Position numbers and translations under genes: made by a program
Origin: Cryobacterium suzukii
GTDB taxonomy: Bacteria > Actinomycetota > Actinomycetes > Actinomycetales > Microbacteriaceae
Assembly (NCBI RefSeq): GCF_004403185.1
Contig: NZ_SOHJ01000011.1
Coordinates: 496,001-560,000 of the forward strand
Reading direction: 5' to 3'
DNA length: 64,000 bases
The notes under the pieces: model-generated
Databases searched by the model: none
What the model was told of the DNA's origin: nothing
Seen by the model: the letters and a program-made list of their open reading frames with translations, nothing else
Part shown: piece after piece, positions 35,115 to 44,545 of the stretch
Position numbering within the stretch: the first letter of the stretch is position 1
How the letters are laid out: each line of letters starts with the position of its first letter

Positions 35115-38062
35115 CCGCGACGCTACCGCCCGATGCTCCCGAAACGCCTGAATTACCCGACAAGCCACGGTCCACGGCCGGCCTGGGCCGCACCGCCGGG
35201 CGCGGCGCGTCGACAACCCTGGTCGGCCAGCTCATCCGCATCGGCGTGCAGCTCGGCGGCATCGTCGTGCTTGGCCGGCTGCTCGACCCGAGCGACTACG
35301 GGCTGGTCGCCTCGGTCGCCGCGATCATCGGCGTCGGCGAGGTGCTGCGTAACTTCGGGCTGTCGTCGGCCGCCATTCAGGCGCGCGACCTGAGCCGGCA
35401 CCAAAAAGACAACCTGTTCTGGATTAACAGCCTGATCGGGCTCGCGCTCATGCTGCTTGCGATGCTGTGCAGCCCGCTCATCGCTACCCTGTACGGCGAC
35501 GACCGGCTCGTGCTGCTCACCCAGGTGCTCGCGGCCACCTTTCTACTCAACGGCCTCGCCACCCAGTTTCGTGCAGACCTGAACCGCAATTTTCACTTCA
35601 AGGCCCTCGCCGGGTCGGAGATCGGAGCCCAGATCGGCGGCCTCGCCATCGGCATCGTGATGGCGCTGAACGGTTTCGGCTATTGGGCCCTCGCTGGGCA
35701 GCAGATCAGCCAGGGCATTCTGACCATCATCATCCTCGTTCCGATCACCCGCTGGTTTCCCGGCTGGTACCATCGCGCCGCGCCCATCCGGCACCTGATC
35801 ATGTTCGGGTCGAACCTGGCCGGCACCCAGCTGCTCGGCTACGCCAGCCGCAACACGGACTCGATCGTAATCGGCGCGACCCTCGGTGCTGGGCCGCTCG
35901 GTCTGTACAACCGGGCCTTCCAGCTGCTGCTGCTGCCGCTCAACCAGATCAACGGTCCGTCCACCCGGGTGGCCCTGCCGGTGCTGGCTCGATTGCAGGA
36001 TGACCCGCCCAAGTATGACCGGTTCATTCTGCTGGGGCAGACCATCATGCTGCACGCGGTCACAATCGTTCTCGCTTTTTCCTGCGCCCAGGCCCTGCCG
36101 ATCATCAGCATCGCGCTCGGCAGCAATTGGCTCGACTCCGCCCCGATTTTTCAGATTCTCGCCATTGCCGGGTTTTTCGAGGCGGCCGCCTACGCGACCT
36201 ACTGGGTGTTCCTGTCGAAGGGCGTCACCAAGCAGAACCTGTATTTCGCCCTCTCCACCCGGCCGCTGCTGGTGGTGTTCGTGCTGGTCGGCTCACTCTG
36301 GGGTGTTTACGGCGTCGCCGCCGGGTATTCGATCGGCGTCGCGCTGATCTGGCCGATCGGTCTGTTGTGGATCAGCCGGGTCACGACTGCGCCGGCGCGC
36401 GCCATGTTCCTGGCCGGCGTACGCGCCATTCTCGGCTATGGCTTCGCGACCGGTATCAGCTGGTCCGCCGTGCAGTGGATTCCGATCGACCTGCCATTGG
36501 CTCGCGTCGCCCTCGGCGGGGTCGCTCTGCTCGCTGCGATCGGCCTGGTCATGCTGGTCTGGCCGACCTTTCGCCAGGATGTGCGCTCGATCGCCCAGGC
36601 CCGCAACTTTCTGTGCGCAGCGAAGTCGTCGAAAGAGAGCAATGTCGGCGCGACCTTTGACACCGACCAGCTGACGCCCACCCACACCCCCGCCCGTACC
36701 CGAAAAGCGGGGCGCACACGCTTGCGCATCACCCGCCGGCTGGACCGGGTGTTGCACGGCCTGGCCGCGGCATCCACTATGCCCTTCCTGGGCGATCGTG
36801 CTGCTCTGAAACGTGCGACCAACCGGCTGCGCCCGTTCGATGCGCGAAGTGAGCGCGCTCACGTGCTCGTCGCCCCGCCCGGCGAGGGCAATATCGGCGA
36901 CCAGGCCATGGTCGAAGCCTTTCTCGAAAACGTGGAGGGACCGGTGCAGGTACTCGTACGGCGGTCGACCGACGTGCAGATTCCGTCGCAGCACGCCTGG
37001 CGGGCGCAACTCCTGCCGATTCCGCACCTGATCTACGGAAAGGGGCGGGTGCACCGGCAGGCCATGGCAATGCTGGCTCCCGTGCTCGCCGGCGCCCGGT
37101 CACTGAGCGTGATCGGCGCGGATATTATGGACGGCGCGTACAGCGTGCGTGCCTCCGCCCGGCGAGCGGATGTTGCGAGCCTGGCGCGCAGCGTCGGCGT
37201 CGAAGCGCGCATCCTCGGCTTCAGCTGGAACGGCCACGCCAACGTGGGGGTGCGCCGGTCGCTTGCCCGGGCTGGCCGAATGGGAACGCGGTTACAACTT
37301 CGTGACCCCGTCTCCAGCGAGCGCGCCCGCGCCGATCGATTCGATACCGTGATCGACGTCGCCGATGCCGTCTTCGCAGCCCGCACCAGCTCCGACCTCG
37401 CCGTAACGGAATATCTCGGAGCCACGCCCGCCCGCTATGCCGTCGTAAACGCTAGCGCGCTGGTCGGCCGCAGTTTCGACCAGACCAGGGAGTACGCCCG
37501 GATCGTGACGGCGCTGCTGGAGGCGGGGCTTCAGGTGGTACTTCTGCCGCACGTCGTGCGCACCAGCGGCGACGACGCGGCCGCCTGCCGGGCTGTGTTC
37601 GATCGTTGGACTGAGACTGACCGTCTGGCACAGGCAGACCGGATGACCAATTCCCGGGTCGTTCTGGTGAACCGGTTGCTCACCCCGGCCGAAGTGCGCG
37701 GGTTGTGCGCCGGCGCCGAAATCGTACTCACTGGGCGCATGCACCTCGCCGTGCAGGCCATGTTTCACGGGGTGCCTGCCGTTGCGCTGTCCACCCAGGG
37801 CAAGGTCGCGGGCATGATGCGACTCTTCAACACGCAGGAACTGTGCGTCGAGCCGGGCGTTGGCCTCGCCGAACGCATGATTCCGGTCGCGCTCGCTGTG
37901 CTGGCCGATCGGCAGCGCTATCGCGACCGCCTGGCCGAGCGACTGCCAGAGGTACGTCGCCTGGCCGCTCTGAACTTCTCGGGGCTGCCGAGTGCCACGC
38001 ATTCCCATCCCCCTACCCTCACGGCCCCGAGCCCGACCTCCCACAGACAAGGCCCCGCATGA
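35111..38062 (+). CDS. fusion: oligosaccharide flippase + polysaccharide pyruvyl transferase
   Basis: One uninterrupted 983-codon frame. Residues about 25-500 are a Wzx/MATE-like flippase of about 14 helices (VGQLIRIGVQLGGIVVLGRLL, DYGLVASVAAIIG, LGLYNRAFQLLLLPLNQI). A polar linker (about 505-580, Thr/Arg-rich) follows. Residues about 583-960 are a PS_pyruv_trans domain: HVLVAPPGEGNIGDQAMVEAF and LTGRMHLAVQAMFHGVPAVAL, its nucleotide-binding C-terminal signature. The flippase moves lipid-linked repeats outward; pyruvyl transferases put ketal pyruvate on sugars using PEP. These two steps are normally separate proteins. GTG start; overlaps both neighbours by 4 bp. Confidence 0.85.
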   Translation: MTATLPPDAPETPELPDKPRSTAGLGRTAGRGASTTLVGQLIRIGVQLGGIVVLGRLLDPSDYGLVASVAAIIGVGEVLRNFGLSSAAIQARDLSRHQKDNLFWINSLIGLALMLLAMLCSPLIATLYGDDRLVLLTQVLAATFLLNGLATQFRADLNRNFHFKALAGSEIGAQIGGLAIGIVMALNGFGYWALAGQQISQGILTIIILVPITRWFPGWYHRAAPIRHLIMFGSNLAGTQLLGYASRNTDSIVIGATLGAGPLGLYNRAFQLLLLPLNQINGPSTRVALPVLARLQDDPPKYDRFILLGQTIMLHAVTIVLAFSCAQALPIISIALGSNWLDSAPIFQILAIAGFFEAAAYATYWVFLSKGVTKQNLYFALSTRPLLVVFVLVGSLWGVYGVAAGYSIGVALIWPIGLLWISRVTTAPARAMFLAGVRAILGYGFATGISWSAVQWIPIDLPLARVALGGVALLAAIGLVMLVWPTFRQDVRSIAQARNFLCAAKSSKESNVGATFDTDQLTPTHTPARTRKAGRTRLRITRRLDRVLHGLAAASTMPFLGDRAALKRATNRLRPFDARSERAHVLVAPPGEGNIGDQAMVEAFLENVEGPVQVLVRRSTDVQIPSQHAWRAQLLPIPHLIYGKGRVHRQAMAMLAPVLAGARSLSVIGADIMDGAYSVRASARRADVASLARSVGVEARILGFSWNGHANVGVRRSLARAGRMGTRLQLRDPVSSERARADRFDTVIDVADAVFAARTSSDLAVTEYLGATPARYAVVNASALVGRSFDQTREYARIVTALLEAGLQVVLLPHVVRTSGDDAAACRAVFDRWTETDRLAQADRMTNSRVVLVNRLLTPAEVRGLCAGAEIVLTGRMHLAVQAMFHGVPAVALSTQGKVAGMMRLFNTQELCVEPGVGLAERMIPVALAVLADRQRYRDRLAERLPEVRRLAALNFSGLPSATHSHPPTLTAPSPTSHRQGPA

Positions 38063-39291
38063 CACTCTCCTCGCAGACCCCGCCCGACTATGCGCGCGGG
38101 CAGCCCTCGCTCCGCCGTATCCTCTTCGTCATTCCGTCCCTGCACGGCGGTGGGGCAGAATTTGTGGCCCGCACCTGGATGGGCTGGCTCGCCGACCAGG
38201 GCTACGAGGTGGCAGTCGTGCTCACCTCCGGCGAGGTGAAGCCGGAGTACCTACCCGATGGTGTCGCGTCATCCTCACTGTCCGGGCAGCGCGGCCACCT
38301 ACAGAAAGCCACCGCGCTTCGGCGCCGCCTGCTCGACTGGCAGCCCGACGTGGCGATATCGCTGCAGGCTCACCCAAACCTGGTGCTGCTGACCGCTGCC
38401 CGCTTGATGCCAGCACGCCTGCGCCCCCGCGTCCTTGTGAGTGAACGCAACCTGGTGTCGCTCGGGCTGCCCGGATCGAATCTTGCCCACCGGGTGAAAA
38501 TCTGGTTTGCCAAGCGCCTGTATCCGTGGGCCGACCACGTGATCGCCATTTCGCATCCGGTCGCCGCTGAGATGATTGCGGCTTTCGGAGTGCGCGGTGA
38601 CCGCATCACCGTCGTCGCCAACCCGGCAACGGCGAAACTACGCGGCACCCGGCGCGGGCAAAGCACGACGGGGGCGCATGTCCAGGTCGCGGGTGACGAC
38701 GGCACGGAACTGGTCGAGCCGGGGGGAACCACGATCGTGGCGCGATCCGAACGCCGCCCAGGATCGGCCAACGGCATACAGATCGTGCTGGCCTGCCGGC
38801 TCGTGGCGCAAAAGCGGCCGCTGCTCGCCATCGCGGCCGCCGCCGAGCTCGCCCGTCGCGGTGTCGTCGTCGAGGTCGTCTCGTTCGGCGGCGGTCCGCT
38901 GCTCGACGACGTACAGGCCGCGGCCCGGCAGGAAAACGTGACCTTTCACCATCGCGGCTGGGTCGAAAATTGGTTCGACCACTGCGGCGATAACTCGGTG
39001 GCACTGCTCACCTCGAGCCGGGAGGGCTTCGGCAACGTGCTCGTTGAAGCGGCCGCGGCCGGCTATCCCTCGGTCGCCGTTTCGGGGGCACTCGGGGTAG
39101 CGGATGCGATTGTGCCCGGCATCACGGGCGAACTGGCGCTGTCAGCGCATCCGGCGGACCTTGCCGACGCCATTCTGCGGGCTGTAGACCTCCCGCTCGA
39201 GCACATCGAACCCTGGCTGGCTCGTTTTTCGGAGGAAGCGAGCGGCGGCGACCTGGAACGAGTCTTGCTTCGGGTCGTGGAACGCGCATGA
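38059..39291 (+). CDS. family 4 glycosyltransferase
   Basis: ATG 38059 overlaps the previous stop (ATGA); an earlier open frame to 37705 is out of frame coding inside the fusion gene. GT4 marks: VIPSLHGGGAEFVARTW at the N-terminus, VSERNLVSLG, GDRITVVANPA, ACRLVAQKRPLLAI (donor domain), TSSREGFGNVLVEAAAAG with the E-x7-E motif. There is a polar insertion of about 40 residues (about 195-235) before the donor domain. GT4 enzymes retain anomeric configuration; the sugar is unknown. Confidence 0.88.
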   Translation: MTLSSQTPPDYARGQPSLRRILFVIPSLHGGGAEFVARTWMGWLADQGYEVAVVLTSGEVKPEYLPDGVASSSLSGQRGHLQKATALRRRLLDWQPDVAISLQAHPNLVLLTAARLMPARLRPRVLVSERNLVSLGLPGSNLAHRVKIWFAKRLYPWADHVIAISHPVAAEMIAAFGVRGDRITVVANPATAKLRGTRRGQSTTGAHVQVAGDDGTELVEPGGTTIVARSERRPGSANGIQIVLACRLVAQKRPLLAIAAAAELARRGVVVEVVSFGGGPLLDDVQAAARQENVTFHHRGWVENWFDHCGDNSVALLTSSREGFGNVLVEAAAAGYPSVAVSGALGVADAIVPGITGELALSAHPADLADAILRAVDLPLEHIEPWLARFSEEASGGDLERVLLRVVERA

Positions 39292-40337
39292 GAATCTTCG
39301 CTTCGGCTATGGGCCAGATCGATAACGTCGGCGATACCGTACTGCGACGGGCCTTTCTCGATGCGCTTCGTGGCGCCGGAGAACTGCAGGTTTTCGTCGG
39401 GGACCGATCGGATTTCTACCTCAGCGGGCTCGGCCTGCACGATGAAGACCGGGTGTACCGCACCAGCGCAGAATGGCGACGCGAGATTTCGCGATCGACT
39501 CTGCGGGAGGCATCCGTTTACGCCTTCAACGCTGGTGAAATGGAATTGCAGCGCGCTTATGCTCTGCGCTATCTGCGTCTCGCGCCCCACCTCGCGCTCA
39601 ACCGGCTGCGCGGCGGGCACGCCGTACACGCCGGGTTCGGCGTGCGGCAGAAGACGGGCTGGCGCATTCCGGTGGCGGCGACACTGCGCCTGTGCGACCT
39701 CGTGGCCTGGCGTGACACCTACAGCCGCGGCACGATGGGCCTGGGCCGCATCGCTCCCGACTGGGCCTTCGCTACGGGGGCAGCAGATGCCGATCTGCTC
39801 GCGTCAACCGCTGCTCGCCCGCTGCTGGCCGTGTCGGTGCGCTACAACGGGCGGCGCCCCGACGACGCCTGGCTGGCGGCACTGCGCGACCTGGCCGACA
39901 CCCTCGAACTCGAGATCGTAACGGTGTCCCAGATCGAACGAGACGGGCCGCTCGCCGAGGAACTGGCCGTCAAGCTCGGCGGCACGGCCCTGGTCTGGGA
40001 CGGTCCAGACCATCTCGCTCAGGAGCAGAAACTACGGGGGGTCTATCAGCGGTCACTGCTCGTGGTGAGCGACCGGCTGCACGCTGCCGTGATCGGCCTG
40101 AGCGAGGGCGCGCTGCCGCTCGTGATCGCCGATGCTGGCCTGTCGAAGGCGGCTCGCACCCTCGACGCGGTCGGCATCAAGGGCGCCACGATCGGCTGGA
40201 CGTTACCCGACCCCGCGGCACTCGAGCGCCGGGCTCGCGACGTGATCAGCCGCCGGGAGCCGATTCTGCACCACGTCGTCGAGGCGCGCGCTTCCCTACG
40301 GGAGCTGACCCGCTCCATCAAAAAGCTCACCGCATGA
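39288..40337 (+). CDS. polysaccharide pyruvyl transferase family protein
   Basis: Starts MRIFASAMGQIDNVGDTVLRR (G-x-x-x-N-x-G-D-x-x-L substrate loop) and has the C-terminal signature SDRLHAAVIGLSEGALPLVI. Middle: RLCDLVAWRDTYSRGTMG. Expected to transfer pyruvate from PEP to a sugar of the repeat unit; some family members act differently. ATGA overlap on both sides. Closely patterned like the leftward gene at 44542 (YxxNIGD, SDRLHVLIGALTEG), so the two may be paralogues. Confidence 0.85.
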   Translation: MRIFASAMGQIDNVGDTVLRRAFLDALRGAGELQVFVGDRSDFYLSGLGLHDEDRVYRTSAEWRREISRSTLREASVYAFNAGEMELQRAYALRYLRLAPHLALNRLRGGHAVHAGFGVRQKTGWRIPVAATLRLCDLVAWRDTYSRGTMGLGRIAPDWAFATGAADADLLASTAARPLLAVSVRYNGRRPDDAWLAALRDLADTLELEIVTVSQIERDGPLAEELAVKLGGTALVWDGPDHLAQEQKLRGVYQRSLLVVSDRLHAAVIGLSEGALPLVIADAGLSKAARTLDAVGIKGATIGWTLPDPAALERRARDVISRREPILHHVVEARASLRELTRSIKKLTA

Positions 40338-41338
40338 CCGGGGTGCACGTGGCGGGCTCGCCGGTTGTCAGCGTCATCGTGCCGGCCTACAACGCCGCCG
40401 AGTTTCTGGAGAGCGCCATCGAACGGCTCCTGGGCCAGACCATCGACGATTTCGAGATCATCGTTGTCGACGACGGCTCAACGGACACGACGCCCACGAT
40501 TGGCACACGGGCGGCGTCGGCGCACGCCGACGTTCGTTTCTTTCGCCAGGAGCAGAACGGCGGTGTCGCGCGGGCGAGGGCGCGTGCGGTGGCCGAGAGT
40601 CGGGGCGAGTTTCTGTGGTTCGTCGATTGTGACGACGATTGGGCTGACTCTGCGCTGGAGAAGCTCGTGGCGGCGGCCAGGTCTACGGGCGCCGACGTGA
40701 TCGTCTGCGGTGCGGCGTATGTCTACCCCGGCCAGCGCCGCCCATTGCTTGCGCCCCTTCTGAACGATCCGATCACCGGCGCGGAGGCTTTTGTCCTGCT
40801 GCTCGACGGCGAGCTGACCGGGCACCTCTGGAACAAGTTGTTCCGCCGTTCCCTCATGCGCGAGATCGAGTTCACCCCGACCCGGGTGCATTCCGACCTG
40901 GCCATGGTGGCCCAACTGCTCGCCGCGGCCGATCACGTGGCGTCCATCAGCGACTCGCTCTATTCCTATGTTGTGCGCGGTGGGTCGATCATCCGCTCGG
41001 GGTCGCGCCGGGCCGAGTCTCTCCTGCTGGTGGAGCAGGCCGTCACGAGCGCGGCTATCACCCTGGATACCCGCATCATCGGTTCGAACTCCTTCGGCTA
41101 CTTTCGGCTGCGCTACGTGCTGCTCTCCGGGCTGAAGGACGCGCTGACCGGCCCGTATGATGCCGAGGAGCGGGACGAGATCGTCTCCGAACTGCGCTCC
41201 CGCCTGACCTGGCGCCTCGTATCGCTAGCCGCGCGCCGTCGTGATTGGAAACGGCTGGCGTTGGCGGGCACGGCAAAGCTGAGCATTCCACTGCACCGTC
41301 GGGTGCTGCGTCTCGCCGCCGAACAGGGCACCGCGTGA
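40334..41338 (+). CDS. family 2 glycosyltransferase
   Basis: GT-A fold: VSVIVPAYNAAEFLESAIE, IIVVDDGSTDTTP, FLWFVDCDDDWAD (DxD-type metal site), GHLWNKLFRRSL. Inverting enzyme on lipid-linked precursors at the inner membrane. ATGA overlap with the pyruvyl transferase; 3' end of the tightly overlapped set starting at 34098. Confidence 0.9.
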   Translation: MTGVHVAGSPVVSVIVPAYNAAEFLESAIERLLGQTIDDFEIIVVDDGSTDTTPTIGTRAASAHADVRFFRQEQNGGVARARARAVAESRGEFLWFVDCDDDWADSALEKLVAAARSTGADVIVCGAAYVYPGQRRPLLAPLLNDPITGAEAFVLLLDGELTGHLWNKLFRRSLMREIEFTPTRVHSDLAMVAQLLAAADHVASISDSLYSYVVRGGSIIRSGSRRAESLLLVEQAVTSAAITLDTRIIGSNSFGYFRLRYVLLSGLKDALTGPYDAEERDEIVSELRSRLTWRLVSLAARRRDWKRLALAGTAKLSIPLHRRVLRLAAEQGTA

Positions 41339-41407
41339 GCTGCCTCGATTTGTAAGCCCAGAATTTCCCCGTTCGTCCGCGACCCCGACTCTCCGGAGGA
41401 CCCTACC

Positions 41408-42913
41408 GTGCCCCTTCTGCGAAACCGCCACCCCCGCAAACCCCTTTCCCGCACACCCGCCCGCCGCGCCATGTTCGGCGTTGCCACCTTCACTGCCGTC
41501 ACCGTCGCCGTTCTCGCGTCGCTGACCATCCCAAGCCCGGGCCGTGAGGCCACCGCAGCACCCGCACGCACAGTCATTGACAGTTCCTCGGCGAAGATCA
41601 GCTACACCGGCTCCTGGCGCAGCACGCGCAACGCCGCCGACCGCGGCGGATCCGTAAGATTACTGTCCAGTGCGGGCAGCGCGTCGATGACGTTCAAGGG
41701 AACCAGCGTCGCCTTCATGACACGCACCACGAAAAGCTCGGGAACGAGCACCGTCTCAATCGATGACAAAGTCGTCGCCACTGTGGACGGCTACTCGCCG
41801 AAAACTAAGCACAGGAAGACAGCCTTCAGCACGACGAGCCTGTCGGGCGGCACCCACACCATCAAGATCAGCCGCACCGGTAAGAGAGACGCTCGCTCGA
41901 GCGGCACGAACAGCATCGTCGACGCGTTCGTCGTGAACGGCGCGACCATCCCAGCACCCGCGCCCGCGCCATCGCCGACCGTGCACCGCTACGCCGACTG
42001 CCCCGCTGCCACGACGACGGTGCACACCGTCGACGAGCTTAATGCGGCCGTCAAAGGTGCCCGCCCCGGCACCGTCATCAGGATGGCCCCCGGAACCTAT
42101 CGAGGCCAGATCAAAATGCACGCCAACGGAACCGCCGTCGACCCGATCTGGGTCTGCGGCCCGCGCGACGCCGTGATCAACGTCGGGAGCATCCAAAACA
42201 ACCACGGCATCCAGATCAAGAATTCCTCCAATCTGGTGATCGCCGGCATGACCGTCACCAACAGCCTCAAAGGCATCAGCGTGATCGGCGGCACGAACGT
42301 GACGATCGCCGACACCCGCATCGACAACATCGGCTACGAGGGCATTCACCTGCGCGCCTTCACGACCGACAGCACCGTGGTCGGCAATATCATCTCAAAC
42401 ACCGGAATGCGCAACGCGCCCTTCGGCGAGGGTATCTACATCGGTACGTCCGAAAACAATTGGTGCGACCAGACCAATTGCCGGCCCGACCGAACCGACG
42501 GCACTCTCGTGCTTGGCAATCACATCAGCCTCACCGGGGCCCAGCCAATCGAAGTCAAAGAGGGCACTTCGGACGGCATCGTTCGCGACAATGTGATCGA
42601 CGGAGCCAACGGCATGAGCGCCGCCAAAGAGTGGATCAAGGTCAAAGGCAACAACTGGATGATCTATGGCAACACGGGCTCCGACAGCCCCCTGCACGGC
42701 TTCGCGGTCAACGGAAGCGTGGCCGGCTGGGGTCTCCACAACACCTTCACCGACAACTCAGGTGCGGTAAACGCCGGTGGTTACGCCTTCTTCATCCACG
42801 AGAAGGGCAGCAAGGGCTCCAGCGACACCGAGGTGTCGTGTTCCAACGCGGTTACCCACGCCGGGGAAGGATTGACCAACATCGCCTGCACTCCGCAGCA
42901 GCGCAGACGATAA
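41408..42913 (+). CDS. secreted right-handed beta-helix protein
   Basis: GTG 41408 with GGAGGA eight bases upstream. Long signal (RAMFGVATFTAVTVAVLASL). Residues about 55-180: beta-sandwich-like SYTGSWRSTRNAADRGG... domain. From about 205: right-handed parallel beta-helix (VDELNAAVKGARPGTVIRMAPGTYRG, NSSNLVIAGMTVTNSLKGISVIGG, GNIISNTGMRN) as in pectate lyases/NosD. Asn-rich turns form ladders. It could be a lyase or binding protein for the locus polysaccharide; catalytic residues cannot be assigned. A decayed copy follows at 42992. Confidence 0.8.
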   Translation: MPLLRNRHPRKPLSRTPARRAMFGVATFTAVTVAVLASLTIPSPGREATAAPARTVIDSSSAKISYTGSWRSTRNAADRGGSVRLLSSAGSASMTFKGTSVAFMTRTTKSSGTSTVSIDDKVVATVDGYSPKTKHRKTAFSTTSLSGGTHTIKISRTGKRDARSSGTNSIVDAFVVNGATIPAPAPAPSPTVHRYADCPAATTTVHTVDELNAAVKGARPGTVIRMAPGTYRGQIKMHANGTAVDPIWVCGPRDAVINVGSIQNNHGIQIKNSSNLVIAGMTVTNSLKGISVIGGTNVTIADTRIDNIGYEGIHLRAFTTDSTVVGNIISNTGMRNAPFGEGIYIGTSENNWCDQTNCRPDRTDGTLVLGNHISLTGAQPIEVKEGTSDGIVRDNVIDGANGMSAAKEWIKVKGNNWMIYGNTGSDSPLHGFAVNGSVAGWGLHNTFTDNSGAVNAGGYAFFIHEKGSKGSSDTEVSCSNAVTHAGEGLTNIACTPQQRRR

Positions 42914-42991
42914 CAGACGAAGTGATCACGGCAGCACGACCGCCAGACACGGACGTACCCACCCTGTCCATGAACATCCGGAAGGTCCTCA

Positions 42992-43386
42992 ATGCCGTTC
43001 CCCCGCATTTCACGACGCGCCTCCATCGCGGCCGTCGCTATCGCCGCGTTGGTTCCCCTGACCGCCGTCATGCCCGGCGGTGTCGCGCCCAGACCAGCTG
43101 CCAGCCCGATAAGACTGACCGCACGTTGCTCATGGGCAACGACTGGAGCATCTACAACAATCAGGGCAAGAACAGCACCATGCACGGCTTCGCGGTCAAC
43201 GGAAGTGTCGCCGGCTGGGGCCTCCGCAACATCTTCTACGGCAACAGCGCGCCGGTCGGCGCCGCCGGCTACGGCTTCTTCATCCACGAGCAGGGAACCA
43301 AGGGCACCAGCGGCACCAAGGTCTACTGCTCGAACAACGTGACGCCTGCCGGGTCCGGGTTCTCTAGCCAGGCCGGTATCTCCTAG
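42992..43386 (+). pseudogene. decayed, internally deleted copy of the beta-helix gene
   Basis: ATG 42992 with GGAAG upstream starts a signal peptide (RRASIAAVAIAALVPLTAV). At about 43075 the homology jumps to another frame: CRAQTSCQPDKTDRTLLMGN, matching CDQTNCRPDRTDGTLVLGN of the intact gene. It then skips about 50 residues to DWSIYNNQGKNSTMHGFAVNGSVAGWGL, matching NNWMIYGNTG...HGFAVNGSVAGWGL, and runs to the stop at 43386. So at least two deletions and one frame change. Confidence 0.8.
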
Positions 43387-44545
43387 CAACACGGTCTGAT
43401 CGTCGGTCGAGCGCAGCCTTCCAGCTGCGCTCGACCAGTGGAAAGACAGCGGCCGCCGAATAGGCAGTCTCAAAGGCGGATCTGGCCAGATCCGCCTTTT
43501 TTGCGCGCCAGGCGGCATCCGTCATCGCGTGCCGCAGCGCTGCTTCGAGCGAGTTGGCGTCGCCGGGTTCCACGATCACCCCCACACCGTTGGCGAGCAC
43601 GGCCGGCACGCCGCCGACCCGCGTCGCCACCACACAGTTTCTGCGAGCCATGGCTTCTAAAATGAACATCGGCATCGCCTCGTCGCGTGAGGGCAACACG
43701 GCGATCGCCGAACGCTCGAGCAACTTCATCAGTGCCTCATGGCTGAGCGCCCCCACGAATTCGCCGCGCACCAGCGGTACGGCAGGCTGGTCGACGATGG
43801 GGCCGGCAATCACCAGTTTCCAGAGCGGATGCTCGGGCGCGAGCCGCTGCCACGCCGCCACGAGCACGTCGACGCCCTTGCGGGTGCTGACCGCACCGCC
43901 GAAAACCACCAGCGGTTCGATGTCGCGGCGCACGCCGTCGGCGACGGCGTTCGGCACGAGCACGACCCGCTCCCCCGGCACAAACTCGGCGGCCGCGTCG
44001 CGCGATTCGGCCGACAGGGTCAGCACCACGTCGGCCGCGCGCAGGACGCTCCCGACCAAACCTGGACGTTTCTCGGCGAAGTCGGTAAAAGAACTTCCGT
44101 GCAGCTGCACTACCGTGCCAAACCCGCGCGCGTGGGCGAGGGCGAGCAGCGCTCCTTCACGCACGAAGGAGCCACCCTGCGACAGGTGCGCGATCACGAC
44201 GGTGCGCTCGGGGCTGGCCAGGCGCAACACCTTCCAGAATGCGGATAGCGCGAGCAAGGCTGCCCGCGCCCCGCCACTGCCGTCGCGGGAGGAAACCATA
44301 CGCAGGTCGAAATCGGTGAAGGAATGTGCCAGATAGCCGTTGACGACCTGACTCATACCGCCGGCGACCTCGCCGCTGCGCCCGATGTGCACCGCGGTCA
44401 GCCGTTGGGCCGGCGACACCGGAACAATCGGAACAAGGGTCGGCCCTGTCGTGGAGGCTGTGCGGGAGGCTGCGGCTGATGGCGGCACGATGGTGATCGG
44501 TTCCGTCTCGATCGGCTCGGTGTCGCCCGCTTCGGCGAGGCTCAC
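43364..44545 (-). CDS. family 4 glycosyltransferase (leftward arm)
   Basis: GTG 44545 overlaps the pyruvyl transferase stop (GTGA). The first about 45 residues are a Thr/Pro-rich extension, then GT4 core: AVHIGRSGEVAGGMSQVVNGYL, VVQLHGSSFTDFAEKRPG, VFGGAVSTRKGVDVLVAAW, LPSRDEAMPMFILEAMARRNCVVATRVGGVPAV with the E-x7-E region. Its last 23 bp overlap the end of the beta-helix pseudogene. Last gene of the leftward exopolysaccharide operon starting at 48171. Confidence 0.87.
   Translation of the reverse strand: MSLAEAGDTEPIETEPITIVPPSAAASRTASTTGPTLVPIVPVSPAQRLTAVHIGRSGEVAGGMSQVVNGYLAHSFTDFDLRMVSSRDGSGGARAALLALSAFWKVLRLASPERTVVIAHLSQGGSFVREGALLALAHARGFGTVVQLHGSSFTDFAEKRPGLVGSVLRAADVVLTLSAESRDAAAEFVPGERVVLVPNAVADGVRRDIEPLVVFGGAVSTRKGVDVLVAAWQRLAPEHPLWKLVIAGPIVDQPAVPLVRGEFVGALSHEALMKLLERSAIAVLPSRDEAMPMFILEAMARRNCVVATRVGGVPAVLANGVGVIVEPGDANSLEAALRHAMTDAAWRAKKADLARSAFETAYSAAAVFPLVERSWKAALDRRSDRVARRYRPG
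43472..43502 (+). terminator. perfect palindromic terminator inside convergent GT gene
   Basis: A 28-bp perfect palindrome (43472-43499, arms AAAGGCGGATCTGG and complement) is followed by T, giving TTTTTT at 43497-43502 on the plus strand: a rho-independent terminator for rightward transcription from the beta-helix genes. It lies within the coding end of the leftward GT gene, where it encodes KADLARSAF. Confidence 0.75.
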
